A DNA stretch of 64,000 nt from Bacillus sp. SA1-12. Its GTDB lineage: Bacteria > Bacillota > Bacilli > Bacillales > Bacillaceae. The stretch is from positions 62,001-126,000 of the forward strand of contig NZ_LATZ01000006.1 of assembly GCF_000981385.1 (NCBI RefSeq), written 5' to 3'. Shown in pieces: positions 38,284-47,089 of the stretch; positions within the stretch are counted from its first letter, which is position 1, and each line of letters starts with the position of its first letter. Both the position numbers and the translations under genes were made by a program. The notes under the pieces are model-generated. The model saw only the letters and a list, made by a program, of their open reading frames with translations. It did not search any database and was not told the DNA's origin.

Positions 38284-38495
38284 AAAAAGCCACTCAATCC
38301 TTAAAAAGGACGGAATGGCTCCGCGGTACCACCTTAGTTGGAATAGATATTCCCTGCTTCGTTTCTTTATCGCAGAAATACGGTTAGGTTTTCCTAACAG
38401 CTCATAGGTAGGTTCAAAAGGAAGCGGTGCTATGGGACCTCCCAGCCTTGAGCCCCACTCTCTTTTGCTGCTTCCAATTTACTGGTCCTAGTCAA
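38284..38495 (-). promoter_or_regulatory. T-box riboswitch (tRNA-Pro) upstream of proI
   Basis: Read on the minus strand, the T-box sequence AAGGTGGTACCGCGG is at 38335-38321, followed by a terminator hairpin ending TTTTT at 38317-38284. Stem I shows the AGTA bulge and GAGAG/GGCTGGGAGG features. The specifier position after GAA reads CCT (38412-38410), a proline codon followed by A, which agrees with the gene it controls. TATAAT-like -10 is at 38529-38524. Confidence 0.92.
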
Positions 38496-38704
38496 TGCTT
38501 TTACTTTTTTTGTCTTTTAAGAAATTATAAATTTGCTTTTTTACTGTATTCTCTTGAATTTTTATTCATTATGCATTTGAGGACAGGTACTTGTCAAGTA
38601 TTTTCAGAAAGAATGTTAATTGAATTATTTGAATATAATGACAAATAGGTGGTTTGAAGGTAAAATAGTAGTAAGTTTGTGTGATGTACCATGAGGAGTT
38701 TTAT

Positions 38705-39706
38705 TTGAAAATAATAATTGGGGCTGAGAGAATGAAACCATTTGAACGGGGAAACCAAATCTTTAAACTGGAACTCCCTACACCTTTTCCAGTAGGAGAT
38801 GTGAATGTGTATTTAATTAAGGGGGATCATTTAACACTAGTGGATGCTGGTCCGAAGACTGAGGAGGCTTGGCAAGCGTTTCACTCCCAGCTAAAAGAAC
38901 TTGGGTACAGCCCTCAGGACATTGACCAAGTCGTGATTACCCATCACCATCCTGATCATGTCGGTATGTTGGACTATTTTAGCGAGGAAATTCCAGTGTG
39001 GGGACATCCTTATAATACACCATGGTTAAAAAAAGATCCGCAATTTTTGGCAGAACAAACCATGTTCTTTGAAAAACTGTTTATTGAATTTGGAGTGGAT
39101 AAAAAATTTTTCCCTTATTTAAAAAGGCTGAATCAAACACTTGAATTCTCCTGCAATCGAAATTTACAGCATTTTATACATGATGGAGAGGAAATTAGCA
39201 GTCTAGCTGGATGGAGAATCCTAGAAACACCTGGGCATGCTCAAAGTCATATCGTTTTATATGAGGAAAGGTCAGGGGTAGTAATAGGAGGAGATTTATT
39301 GTTAAAACATATTTCTCCCAACCCATTATTAGAGCCGCCGATGGCAAATTCAATAGAACGCCCGCGGCCGCAGCTCCAGTTAAACGAGTCCATTTCAAGG
39401 TTGTTAGAGATACCGGTCTCGCTGGTGTACACAGGGCATGGAGAATTGATTGAAGAAGCGCATGAGCTAATATCCCTTCGCTTAAAAAAGCAAGCGGAAC
39501 GGGCAGATCTCGTTCTTCGTTTTCTTGAGGATAGGCCCTTAACTGCTTTTCAAGTATGTCAGGCATTGTTTCCAACGATTTATCATAAACAGCCGCTCTT
39601 AACAATGTCGGAAACAATCGGACAGCTTGACTATTTGGAAAATATCGGTCAAATTAAAGTAGATACGTCCAGGGAGTCATCCCTTTATATTGCCAATGAA
39701 CGGTAG
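38705..39706 (+). CDS. yqjP: MBL-fold metallohydrolase (YqjP type)
   Basis: Metallo-beta-lactamase-fold hydrolase, 333 residues from TTG 38705 (AGGAG 6 bases before). ATG 38732 would give MKPFERGNQIFKLELP and is an alternative. Zinc motif THHHPDHVGML, then ETPGHAQSHI, GGDLLLKH and a C-terminal winged-helix-like extension (about 260-333) as in YqjP and human LACTB2-like proteins. It is followed 11 bases later by yqjQ, so the pair is probably co-transcribed. Substrate unknown. Confidence 0.85.
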   Translation: MKIIIGAERMKPFERGNQIFKLELPTPFPVGDVNVYLIKGDHLTLVDAGPKTEEAWQAFHSQLKELGYSPQDIDQVVITHHHPDHVGMLDYFSEEIPVWGHPYNTPWLKKDPQFLAEQTMFFEKLFIEFGVDKKFFPYLKRLNQTLEFSCNRNLQHFIHDGEEISSLAGWRILETPGHAQSHIVLYEERSGVVIGGDLLLKHISPNPLLEPPMANSIERPRPQLQLNESISRLLEIPVSLVYTGHGELIEEAHELISLRLKKQAERADLVLRFLEDRPLTAFQVCQALFPTIYHKQPLLTMSETIGQLDYLENIGQIKVDTSRESSLYIANER

Positions 39707-39717
39707 AGGTGAAATAG

Positions 39718-40512
39718 TTGAATATACGAATACAAGGATGCCATATTGCGATTACAGGGGCATCAAGCGGCATTGGTGAAAAAATTGCCATTGAATGTGC
39801 CAAGCGTGGTGCACATCTTATTTTATTAGCCAGAAGAGAAGAACGGTTAACAGAGCTTGCAGAACAAATTAAACGTGATTATGGGGTCTCATGCACATAC
39901 TACATACTCGATGTTCAGGATCTTGATTCTGTTCAGCGCGTTTTTTCGAACATTGCACAGGAAGTCGGGCCTATTGATGTTCTTGTCAATAATGCCGGGT
40001 TTGGAATCTTTAATGATGTGCTGGATGCTTCCCTTGATGAAATGAAAAGCATGTTTGAAGTAAACGTATATGGCTTAGTTGCCTGTACAAAAATGGTGCT
40101 GCCTGCCATGATAGAAAGGAAAAAGGGTCATATTATAAACATTGGCTCACAGGCCGGCAAGATCGCAACTCCCAAATCCAGTCTTTATTCTGCAACCAAA
40201 CATGCTGTAATAGGCTTTACAAACAGTTTGCGGATGGAGGTTAAATCAAGCAATATTTTTGTAACATCGGTAAACCCCGGTCCTATCAAAACAGATTTTT
40301 TCACGATTGCCGACAAGCAGGGGGATTATGTAAAAAATGTGGAACGCTGGATGCTCGACCCAAATAGGGTTGCGCGGATAATCGTAGATGCTATGCTTAC
40401 ACCAAAACGTGAAATCAATCTACCAGGCTGGATGAATACGGGAAGTACTCTTTATCAAGTCATGCCGAGGCTGTTTGAACGAATTGCCGGGAAGGCGTTT
40501 TTTAAGAAGTGA
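39718..40512 (+). CDS. yqjQ: Short-chain dehydrogenase/reductase (YqjQ type)
   Basis: Classical SDR of 264 residues with nucleotide motif [16 protein letters not shown], and catalytic S-Y-K ([22 protein letters not shown]). C-terminal region is the longer type seen in DltE/YqjQ-like enzymes. TTG 39718 follows GAGGTGAAA. Substrate unknown; linkage to yqjP is conserved in B. subtilis. Ended by a hairpin with T-run. Confidence 0.87.
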   Translation: MNIRIQGCHIAITGASSGIGEKIAIECAKRGAHLILLARREERLTELAEQIKRDYGVSCTYYILDVQDLDSVQRVFSNIAQEVGPIDVLVNNAGFGIFNDVLDASLDEMKSMFEVNVYGLVACTKMVLPAMIERKKGHIINIGSQAGKIATPKSSLYSATKHAVIGFTNSLRMEVKSSNIFVTSVNPGPIKTDFFTIADKQGDYVKNVERWMLDPNRVARIIVDAMLTPKREINLPGWMNTGSTLYQVMPRLFERIAGKAFFKK

Positions 40513-40531
40513 AAAGTGATTTCTTTTTATC

Positions 40532-40565
40532 AAAGGCATAGTCCACTAGGTACTAAGCCTTTTTA
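40532..40565 (+). terminator. Terminator after yqjQ
   Basis: AAAGGC (40532-40537) with GCCTTT (40557-40562), internal AGT/ACT pairing, followed by TTTT. Confidence 0.75.
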
Positions 40566-40693
40566 GTTGGAATCAAACCTAATTTAATTTGTGGAACAAG
40601 GTTATAGACGAATTTTTGTACTTCATGGTAAAAAAAGAGTGTTAATAACGATATAATTTATACTATATAACACTGAAACGTTCGGGAGGGTTT

Positions 40694-41779
40694 ATGTCGA
40701 AAAAAACAATTGTATTTACTGGCGGAGGCTCTGCAGGTCATGTTACACCAAATATTGCAATAATTGAAGAAATAAAACGTAATAATATCTTGGATATTTA
40801 TTATATAGGTTCTAAAAAAGGGATAGAAAAAGAGTTAATAAAAAAAATCAATATTCCTTATTTTAGTATAAGCAGTGGAAAGCTTAGAAGATATTTAGAT
40901 TTTGAAAACATTGTAGATATATTCAGAGTGTTAAAAGGCTGTTCTGAAGCAAGGAAGATTCTAAAAAAATTGAAACCTGATTTAATTTTCTCAAAAGGCG
41001 GATTTGTGTCTGTTCCAGTTATTGTTGCAGCTAAGTCATTAAGCATTCCTATTTTTATTCATGAAAGTGATATGACACCGGGATTAGCTAATAAAATTTC
41101 TCAAAGGTTTGCTGCAAAAATATTTACCTCTTTTGAAGAAACAAAAAAGTTTTTCCCAGAAAATAAAACAAAAGCGATTGGTTCACCGATTAGAAAAGAG
41201 ATATTTTATGGTTCAGCAGATAAAGGCAGAAGTTTTCTGGGGTTTGATGATCGGCGTCCAATCTTAACAATTATGGGGGGCAGTTTAGGGGCAAAGAAAA
41301 TTAATAAAGCAGTCAGAGCATCCTTAAATCAGCTAACAGACAGATATCAAATTGTTCATTTATGTGGAAAGAATAATATTGATGACAGCCTTTTTGCCGT
41401 TTCCGGATATAAACAGTTTGAATACGTTCATGGAGAATTAGCTGACATATTGGCTGCTACACATCTTGTTATCACAAGAGGCGGCTCAAACTCTATTTTT
41501 GAATTTCTAGCATTAAAAATCCCCATGCTTATTATTCCTCTAAGCTTGCAGCAAAGCAGGGGAGATCAAATCCTTAATGCAAAGTCCTTCGAAGAAAAGG
41601 GATACTCTCTTACATTAAAAGAAGAAAATCTTACAAGTGAATCATTGCTAAACAGCTTGGATTTAATTGAGAAAAAAAGGAAAGAAGTAAGAATGAACAT
41701 GGAACATTCTTCAATTGGAGATGCACTTTCTATCTTGGTAAATGAAATCTTGCTTACTAATCAGGGGAAGAATGTCTAA
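40694..41779 (+). CDS. MurG-type undecaprenyl-PP-MurNAc-pentapeptide GlcNAc transferase
   Basis: GT28 glycosyltransferase of 361 residues: N-terminal GGGSAGHVTPNIAI loop, middle SKGGFVSVPVIVAAK, HESDMTPGLANK, and the donor-site TRGGSNSIFEFLALKIPMLIIPL. This is the short MurG form that occurs as a second copy in B. cereus-type genomes; the main murG belongs to the dcw cluster, which is not here. GGGAGGG precedes the ATG. An inverted repeat GTGTTA/TAACAC flanks the AT-rich promoter area (40639-40673). The gene is AT-rich and lies in an accessory insert. Confidence 0.87.
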   Translation: MSKKTIVFTGGGSAGHVTPNIAIIEEIKRNNILDIYYIGSKKGIEKELIKKINIPYFSISSGKLRRYLDFENIVDIFRVLKGCSEARKILKKLKPDLIFSKGGFVSVPVIVAAKSLSIPIFIHESDMTPGLANKISQRFAAKIFTSFEETKKFFPENKTKAIGSPIRKEIFYGSADKGRSFLGFDDRRPILTIMGGSLGAKKINKAVRASLNQLTDRYQIVHLCGKNNIDDSLFAVSGYKQFEYVHGELADILAATHLVITRGGSNSIFEFLALKIPMLIIPLSLQQSRGDQILNAKSFEEKGYSLTLKEENLTSESLLNSLDLIEKKRKEVRMNMEHSSIGDALSILVNEILLTNQGKNV

Positions 41780-41983
41780 AAAGAAAGACCTAGTCGAAAG
41801 GGATATAATCGGGAAGCCCGACTGCAGAATTCAATAAAGTGGATTGAACAATATGAAGGAAAAATTATTGCCAAAGGTTATAGCACCTTTTTCGGAGTTA
41901 ATCGATTATGTGCTGTCACAGAATTAGAAATATTGGGGATTAAAATGAGTAAAAACAACAAAGTGAAGGCACAAAATCTGTAA
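41772..41983 (+). pseudogene. Frameshifted small gene after murG
   Basis: ATG 41772 overlaps the end of the MurG gene and follows AGGGGAAG. It encodes MSKKKDLVERDIIGK and then hits a stop at 41835. Another frame continues from 41819 as ARLQNSIKWIEQYEGKIIAK and further FGVNRLCAVTELEILGIKM up to a stop at 41981. The pieces fit one protein broken by a small indel. Short coding-like scraps without a common frame continue to about 42103. Family not recognised. Confidence 0.55.
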
Positions 41984-42106
41984 AAGCTGACAAAGTTTCC
42001 CCATAGTGTAAGTGTGGGGGAGAAAATGCTTAATCTGATACAGACTTAATTGAAAAAATTGACTCTATAGATTTCTATCATGTTTTAGAAACAGAAGAAT
42101 AAATTT

Positions 42107-42142
42107 AGCGGCATTATTAAAAAATGATGCTGCTTTTTAATT
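42107..42142 (+). terminator. Terminator after the murG/pseudogene unit
   Basis: AGCGGCATTATT (42107-42118) pairs with AATGATGCTGCT (42123-42134), then TTTTAATTTT. Confidence 0.82.
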
Positions 42143-42241
42143 TTCCTTATTTTGAAAAAAATAGATTGCAAATGAATTGAAAAAAAGTATATTTAGATTA
42201 ATTGGCAAGTGTTTTTTTATTTTTATTAGTGAGGGAACATA

Positions 42242-45200
42242 ATGAAAACAACGACAACCTTCGATCAATTACTAACAAGGTCTCAGTATAATGAAGCCAT
42301 ATCCATTTTTTTAGAAGAATTTCATCAAGTGAAGAGGGCTGGCTCATTATCTGCTTTTCGCCAGTGGCTGAATTCATTTGAAAATGAGGCTGCTATAAAA
42401 GATTATCTAAAGGTGATGGATATCGCATTAATGGAGAAATTATCTGCGATACTTGTAAAAGCTACCATAGACAGGATTAAAACCCCTATGATGACAATCT
42501 GGTATTGTGAGGAATTAGTAAATGATCATAAATTAATAGAAGCTGAGAAACGTTTAAAAGAGCTTTCTAACAAAGAGCTTACTCAGGAAGAAGAGGAGAG
42601 GCTTTCCTTTGTGCTTGCAGCTACGCTTATGACCATGCAGCGTTTTTCAGAAGCAATGACATATATGGAAAAATGTGCGGAACTTACAAAAGTGCCAATG
42701 AATACCCGTTGGGGCTACTATTATTTACAGAAGGGTGATTGGGAGCGGGCAATTGAACTTCTCGAGCAGGGGAAACTTGATAAAAAGGATGGTGTGACTG
42801 CTTATTCTCTTTTAATTCAACATTATGCCATTCATGGTGACTATGAAAGAGCTAATTTCATGTTGGAGGAAGGATTGGCTCATTACCCACATTACCCTAA
42901 GCTCTTAGTTGAAAAGGTTCGCCTGTTTTATCAAAATAAGAATTGGCCGGAAATGAGAACAGCCATTGCCGAAATAAATCAATTAACTCCCTTTCATGAT
43001 TATAAAAGTTTATTTGAGGACTATTTGGCTGAGAGTTATTATTATGAGCAAGATTTACCTATGCTGACAACGTTTCTAAGTGAACGTCCTTATCTATCGA
43101 AGCAATCCCTGTTTAAAGAGTTTACTGGAACAGTCAATTTACCAACAAAATTAGTCACGTATAAACCAGCGATTCAAAAATACAATTATTGTGTTCCGGC
43201 AAGCTTAGAGATGGTGCTAAGTCAGTTTAATCAATATATTCATCAAGATGTCATTGCTGATTCGGTTTTCTCAGTGACGGGAACTAAGCTCTCCAAAGCA
43301 ATAGAATACCTTGAAGAGCAGGGGTATGCTTGTCAATTTTTTTATGGTTCTGTTGAATTGTTTAAATCCTTATTAAATACGCAGGCTGGCGTCATGATAA
43401 ATGTTGATTATCCTATGTCATCACATGTTCAGGTCCTTGTCGGCTATGACGATAATTTACAAGTTTTTCATGTGCAGGATCCGAATTTTCGAGAATATCA
43501 CCAAATTCATTATACCGACCTCGAGAAGGAGTTCGGGAATAATAATGTCTTAGCTTTAGCAATCGTTCCAAATGATCAACCTGAAAAAATCCTGTCATTA
43601 AATAAATATCAGCATGAGGTTGTATGTAAAATGCTTAGCTTGGCTGAAGTTGAAGAAGATTCCTTAACAGCTGAAGAAGAAGAGTTTGTTCATGATCATC
43701 TTGGTGAATTACTTGTTGCTGCTTATACATTACGATATATCCCAAAACTTGTTAGTCAAGAAATGCTGGAAAAAGCTATAACAACGATTAATCTTAAGCT
43801 GGGAAACAATGAATATTGCAAGCTTATTACTGCACATGCTTATTGTCAAACAAAGCAGCTCGAAAAAGCGCTCATATGCCTTGATCATCCATTTACTAAA
43901 CGGAATCAAGCTTCTTATTGGTTCTTAAAAGGAAGAATTTATTATGAGTTAAATGAATATTTGCCCGCTATTGCGGCATTTAATAAGGCTTTGCAATATG
44001 AACCTGAGGATCATATGATCTGGTCATATTTAGCCCTTTCTTCTTATTATGTAGGTGATAATAAAAAAGCTCTCTACTATTCAAACATTTCCCTGGATAT
44101 TAATGATGAGGATCTGTTTGCTCTTATTAATTACGGTGTGATCTTATTCGATTTAGATAAATTTGAAGAAGCCCGTGAGATTTTTCATCAATTATTGAAA
44201 TCAAATAAGCATGATGCTTATTTATGGTATGAACGGGCACGTTGTGATTATCAGCTTGGACGTTATCATGTTGCCAGAAAAGGCTTTAAGACAGCCATCT
44301 CTTTAGATCAGGACATCCCTTTTGCCTATCGCGAGCTTGCAAGCTTATATGAGTTACTTGATGGGAATGAGAAACGAGCCGAGCAAGTGCTGCTTGATGG
44401 TCTTTCACAAACAAATGAGTCGGATGTTTTGCTTAATGAACTTGGGGATTTATATGAACGTGCACAGCGCTATGAAGAAGCACGTACTTATCTTTTACGT
44501 GCTACTAACTTAAATCCAAATGATGTATTTCCCTGGATTTCATTAGCTTCCGTATTAAAAGCTGAAGAAAAGTATGACGAGTTATTTGCTTTTATGGCAA
44601 AACTTGCAGACGATTTTAAGAAAAATAGTGAATTTTTAATAAATGGAGGCAAGCTTCTTTGGGATGCCGCTGCTGAAGCAGAGGATAAACGTAGCTTTTA
44701 TGAGCTTGCTTTAAACTTTATTGAAAAAGGTATCATTCATGCTACCCACCATGTTAATGACTGTTTAGAGATGTATGTTGAGGCAGTAGGTGATACAGCC
44801 TATACTCGGCGCGGAATTGCATTTTTAGAACAGCAGTTAAAGCACGGCACTAGTGAACATTCGTTTTATTACTTATGTTATATTGGCTGTTTATATGAGA
44901 AAGATGGTCTTTTCCAAAAAGCTAAGCATCAATTTGAGCAGGCTCTTGTACTTGAGGATAATGAAGTTCTGCCCTACTATCGTTTAGGAGAAATGGCGTT
45001 TAAGCTTGAGGACTATGAAGAGGCAGAGGCTTATTATCATAAGGTTCTTGCTCTTGATCCGTCACATGTACAGGCATATTTAGATCTTGCCTCGATTGCT
45101 TCTGTCAAAAAGGATAAAGTGAAGGAAAAGCATTTTTTGCTGAAGTCTTTTCTTATGAATCCTTTTAGTGTCAAGGCAGAGGATTTAGTTGAAGTGATGG

Positions 45201-46471
45201 ATGATAACGCCGATCTTAAAGAGCTTCTCTTCTTCCTAAATGATCAAATGAAGAGGCAAGATAAAGCATTGATCCTTGATTCTATTGCTTATGTATATGG
45301 TAAGCTAGGCGATATTAAAAATGAGGAAGCTTATTTAAATAAAGCCTTGCATGATCGGCCAAATCATCCGCAGCTTCTATCTCATCAAGCAAAACTTTGG
45401 ATGAAACAAGGTAAAAGCAAGCAGGCTAAAGCTGCGGTATTATCGCTTATTGAACAGAATGTAGAGGATCGAGAACTTTATAAGCTTCTAATTGAGCTTT
45501 CAGGCAAGCTGCGATCGGTTTTAAAGCTGGAAAATGATCTGAAAAAATTAAAGCTTGAGAAGGCTGAAAGAAGTCTTGCTTTTATGTTTACCGCAGCTGC
45601 TTATGAAAATGCCGTGTCTCCGATGGAGAATTCCTTTGAACAAGTAAGTGAAGCTAGAGGCTTTTTTAAAAAGTTAACAGGCTTTTCAAAGCTAACCTCT
45701 CATTTTAGTGTGATTATTGGTTTTTATGAAACAGCTATTAAATTAGATCGTGAAAATATTAACGCTGTGATGTGGCTTGCTGATTTTTACATCGGGGCCG
45801 AGCTTGCAAGCGATGCAATGAAAGTGCTTGAGCAGGCATTTACTCATAACGCAAATGTTGATATTGCTTATCGTCTTGCAGCTTTATATGTTGAAGAGTT
45901 AATGAATGTCAAACCTTCTAAGCAAATTCGGTATTTGACTAAGGCGAAAGAACTGCTTGAATTTTGCTTAGCTGAAAATGAAGATCCGGAATATATGAAT
46001 TTATTGGCCTATGTCTTATTAGAACGAGAGGATTTGCTGGAGGCAGAGGGCATGTATCTTCGCTGTTTATCGATTGAGCCAACGATTGATAAGGGCTATT
46101 TCAATCTTTCAAGACTGTATCTCCAAATGGAGAAGTTTTCGGAGGCTGAACAAGCAAGCAAAGCAGCAATCGAATTAGAGCCGAACAATGCGGATTGTTT
46201 TAATCAGCTTGCTCTTATTTTCCACTGTCAAGGCCAGGATGAGGAAGCATTGGAAACGATTAATAAGGCTGTGAAATTAAATCCGGATGATTTGTTTTGC
46301 CTATACAACCGCGCTTGTTTTCTTATTGGGCTTGGCAGGATGAAAGAGGCTGCAAAGCAATTGGAGCAAGTTTTTGCATTAGATGAAGAAGGTTATTTTC
46401 TGGAATTGGCGGAAGAGGATGACGATCTAAAACCATTAATAGAAGCAGGTTATTTTCCTGTACCAGAATAG
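42242..46471 (+). CDS. Giant TPR protein with embedded C39-like cysteine peptidase domain
   Basis: 1409 residues, no signal peptide or membrane helix, so apparently cytosolic. Residues 1-290 and 450-1400 are helical tetratricopeptide repeats (for example YWFLKGRIYYELNEYLPAI, AFNKALQYEPEDHMIWSYLA). Between them, about 300-445, is a papain-like C39 domain: Cys317 in NYCVPASLEMVLSQFN, His395 in SSHVQVLVGYDD and Asp413 in VQDPN form the expected catalytic triad. Such domains cleave double-glycine leaders or act as non-catalytic docking modules. It is monocistronic with its own perfect terminator. The substrate is unknown. It is absent from this site in B. subtilis. Confidence 0.85.
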   Translation: MKTTTTFDQLLTRSQYNEAISIFLEEFHQVKRAGSLSAFRQWLNSFENEAAIKDYLKVMDIALMEKLSAILVKATIDRIKTPMMTIWYCEELVNDHKLIEAEKRLKELSNKELTQEEEERLSFVLAATLMTMQRFSEAMTYMEKCAELTKVPMNTRWGYYYLQKGDWERAIELLEQGKLDKKDGVTAYSLLIQHYAIHGDYERANFMLEEGLAHYPHYPKLLVEKVRLFYQNKNWPEMRTAIAEINQLTPFHDYKSLFEDYLAESYYYEQDLPMLTTFLSERPYLSKQSLFKEFTGTVNLPTKLVTYKPAIQKYNYCVPASLEMVLSQFNQYIHQDVIADSVFSVTGTKLSKAIEYLEEQGYACQFFYGSVELFKSLLNTQAGVMINVDYPMSSHVQVLVGYDDNLQVFHVQDPNFREYHQIHYTDLEKEFGNNNVLALAIVPNDQPEKILSLNKYQHEVVCKMLSLAEVEEDSLTAEEEEFVHDHLGELLVAAYTLRYIPKLVSQEMLEKAITTINLKLGNNEYCKLITAHAYCQTKQLEKALICLDHPFTKRNQASYWFLKGRIYYELNEYLPAIAAFNKALQYEPEDHMIWSYLALSSYYVGDNKKALYYSNISLDINDEDLFALINYGVILFDLDKFEEAREIFHQLLKSNKHDAYLWYERARCDYQLGRYHVARKGFKTAISLDQDIPFAYRELASLYELLDGNEKRAEQVLLDGLSQTNESDVLLNELGDLYERAQRYEEARTYLLRATNLNPNDVFPWISLASVLKAEEKYDELFAFMAKLADDFKKNSEFLINGGKLLWDAAAEAEDKRSFYELALNFIEKGIIHATHHVNDCLEMYVEAVGDTAYTRRGIAFLEQQLKHGTSEHSFYYLCYIGCLYEKDGLFQKAKHQFEQALVLEDNEVLPYYRLGEMAFKLEDYEEAEAYYHKVLALDPSHVQAYLDLASIASVKKDKVKEKHFLLKSFLMNPFSVKAEDLVEVMDDNADLKELLFFLNDQMKRQDKALILDSIAYVYGKLGDIKNEEAYLNKALHDRPNHPQLLSHQAKLWMKQGKSKQAKAAVLSLIEQNVEDRELYKLLIELSGKLRSVLKLENDLKKLKLEKAERSLAFMFTAAAYENAVSPMENSFEQVSEARGFFKKLTGFSKLTSHFSVIIGFYETAIKLDRENINAVMWLADFYIGAELASDAMKVLEQAFTHNANVDIAYRLAALYVEELMNVKPSKQIRYLTKAKELLEFCLAENEDPEYMNLLAYVLLEREDLLEAEGMYLRCLSIEPTIDKGYFNLSRLYLQMEKFSEAEQASKAAIELEPNNADCFNQLALIFHCQGQDEEALETINKAVKLNPDDLFCLYNRACFLIGLGRMKEAAKQLEQVFALDEEGYFLELAEEDDDLKPLIEAGYFPVPE

Positions 46472-46474
46472 GAC

Positions 46475-46512
46475 GAAAGGTAAGCACTTTTTGGTGCTTA
46501 CCTTTCTTTTCT
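46475..46512 (+). terminator. Terminator after the TPR/C39 gene
   Basis: A perfect 13-bp stem GAAAGGTAAGCAC (46475-46487) with 46494-46506 and a following TTTTCTTTT. Confidence 0.94.
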
Positions 46513-46565
46513 TTTGCAAATGTTGATGATTGATGACCTAAAACTTAAAGCTTAAGCTGAATTTT

Positions 46566-46628
46566 GCAACTTTAAGCTGTTTTTTTGCAACTTTTGATAG
46601 GATTCTAGCAACTTTCTGATTTATTCTA
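46566..46628. repeat. 21-bp-period direct repeats
   Basis: GCAACTTT occurs at 46566, 46587 and 46608, exactly 21 bases apart, with degenerate fillers ending in TTTT or TTCTA. A fourth GCA begins at 46629. It lies downstream of yqzH between convergent genes. Confidence 0.7.
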
Positions 46629-46652
46629 GCATTCGAGAATTCTCAAACTTAT

Positions 46653-46847
46653 TTATTCTTGATTTGTTATATAGGCATATACAACATCCTCGATAACCTC
46701 ATACCACTCTGTATTTGGATCTTTTTCTATTGCAGCTTTTTTAATTAGCTGTATATAGTCATCTTTCGAAAGCGGATCTTCATTAAGATCTCGGCCGTAT
46801 TGTAAAAAGCTGTTCCTGAGCATTTTTAATAAGAATTTTTCGTCCAT
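46653..46847 (-). CDS. yqzH: YqzH-like small protein
   Basis: 64 residues starting MDEKFLLKMLRNSFLQYGRD, acidic and helical, ending YEVIEDVVYAYITNQE. Length, sequence pattern and position beside polYB match the B. subtilis YqzH family of unknown function. GAGGTGTAAT lies before the ATG. It is divergent from polYB and shares its SOS-type control region. Confidence 0.8.
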   Translation of the reverse strand: MDEKFLLKMLRNSFLQYGRDLNEDPLSKDDYIQLIKKAAIEKDPNTEWYEVIEDVVYAYITNQE

Positions 46848-46921
46848 GATTACACCTCGCCTACCTGCTAGTATACATTTTTCCTCGCTTTTTTCGAAGG
46901 CATAAAAATTAATGTTTTTAC

Positions 46922-46998
46922 TTAGTTTTCGTGTCTAGGAGCCAAAACTGGATTGGAGCGCGCCGATCTAGCAAGGTGCTTCCGCTTTTCGTACTATG
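46922..46998. repeat. Degenerate copy of the GTGTCTAG...CTTCCGCTTTTC repeat
   Basis: Starts CTTAGTTTTCGTGTCTAG and ends GCTTCCGCTTTTCGTACT, the same borders as the longer element at 58681-58820. The middle differs. It is immediately upstream of the polYB promoter. Confidence 0.55.
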
Positions 46999-47011
46999 GG
47001 TGAAACTTCCA

Positions 47012-47040
47012 TTGAAATCGAACGTATATTCGCTTAAGAT
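47012..47040 (+). promoter_or_regulatory. PolYB promoter with LexA (SOS) box
   Basis: TTGAAA (47012-47017), a 17-base spacer and TAAGAT (47035-47040). The spacer holds CGAACGTATATTCG (47019-47032), a near match to the Bacillus LexA box CGAAC-N4-GTTCG (one changed base in the second half). A second GAACATACATTC lies at 47059-47070. LexA binding would block RNA polymerase until DNA damage. Confidence 0.75.
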
Positions 47041-47089
47041 AATGAATATAATAAATGAGAACATACATTCTTATTTGGAGGAAGCGGCC

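Noticed and set aside
46931..47089. N-terminal extension of PolYB
   Set aside because: It would translate the LexA box, promoter and part of a repeat; ATG 47090 has GGAGG at the right distance and fits the family.
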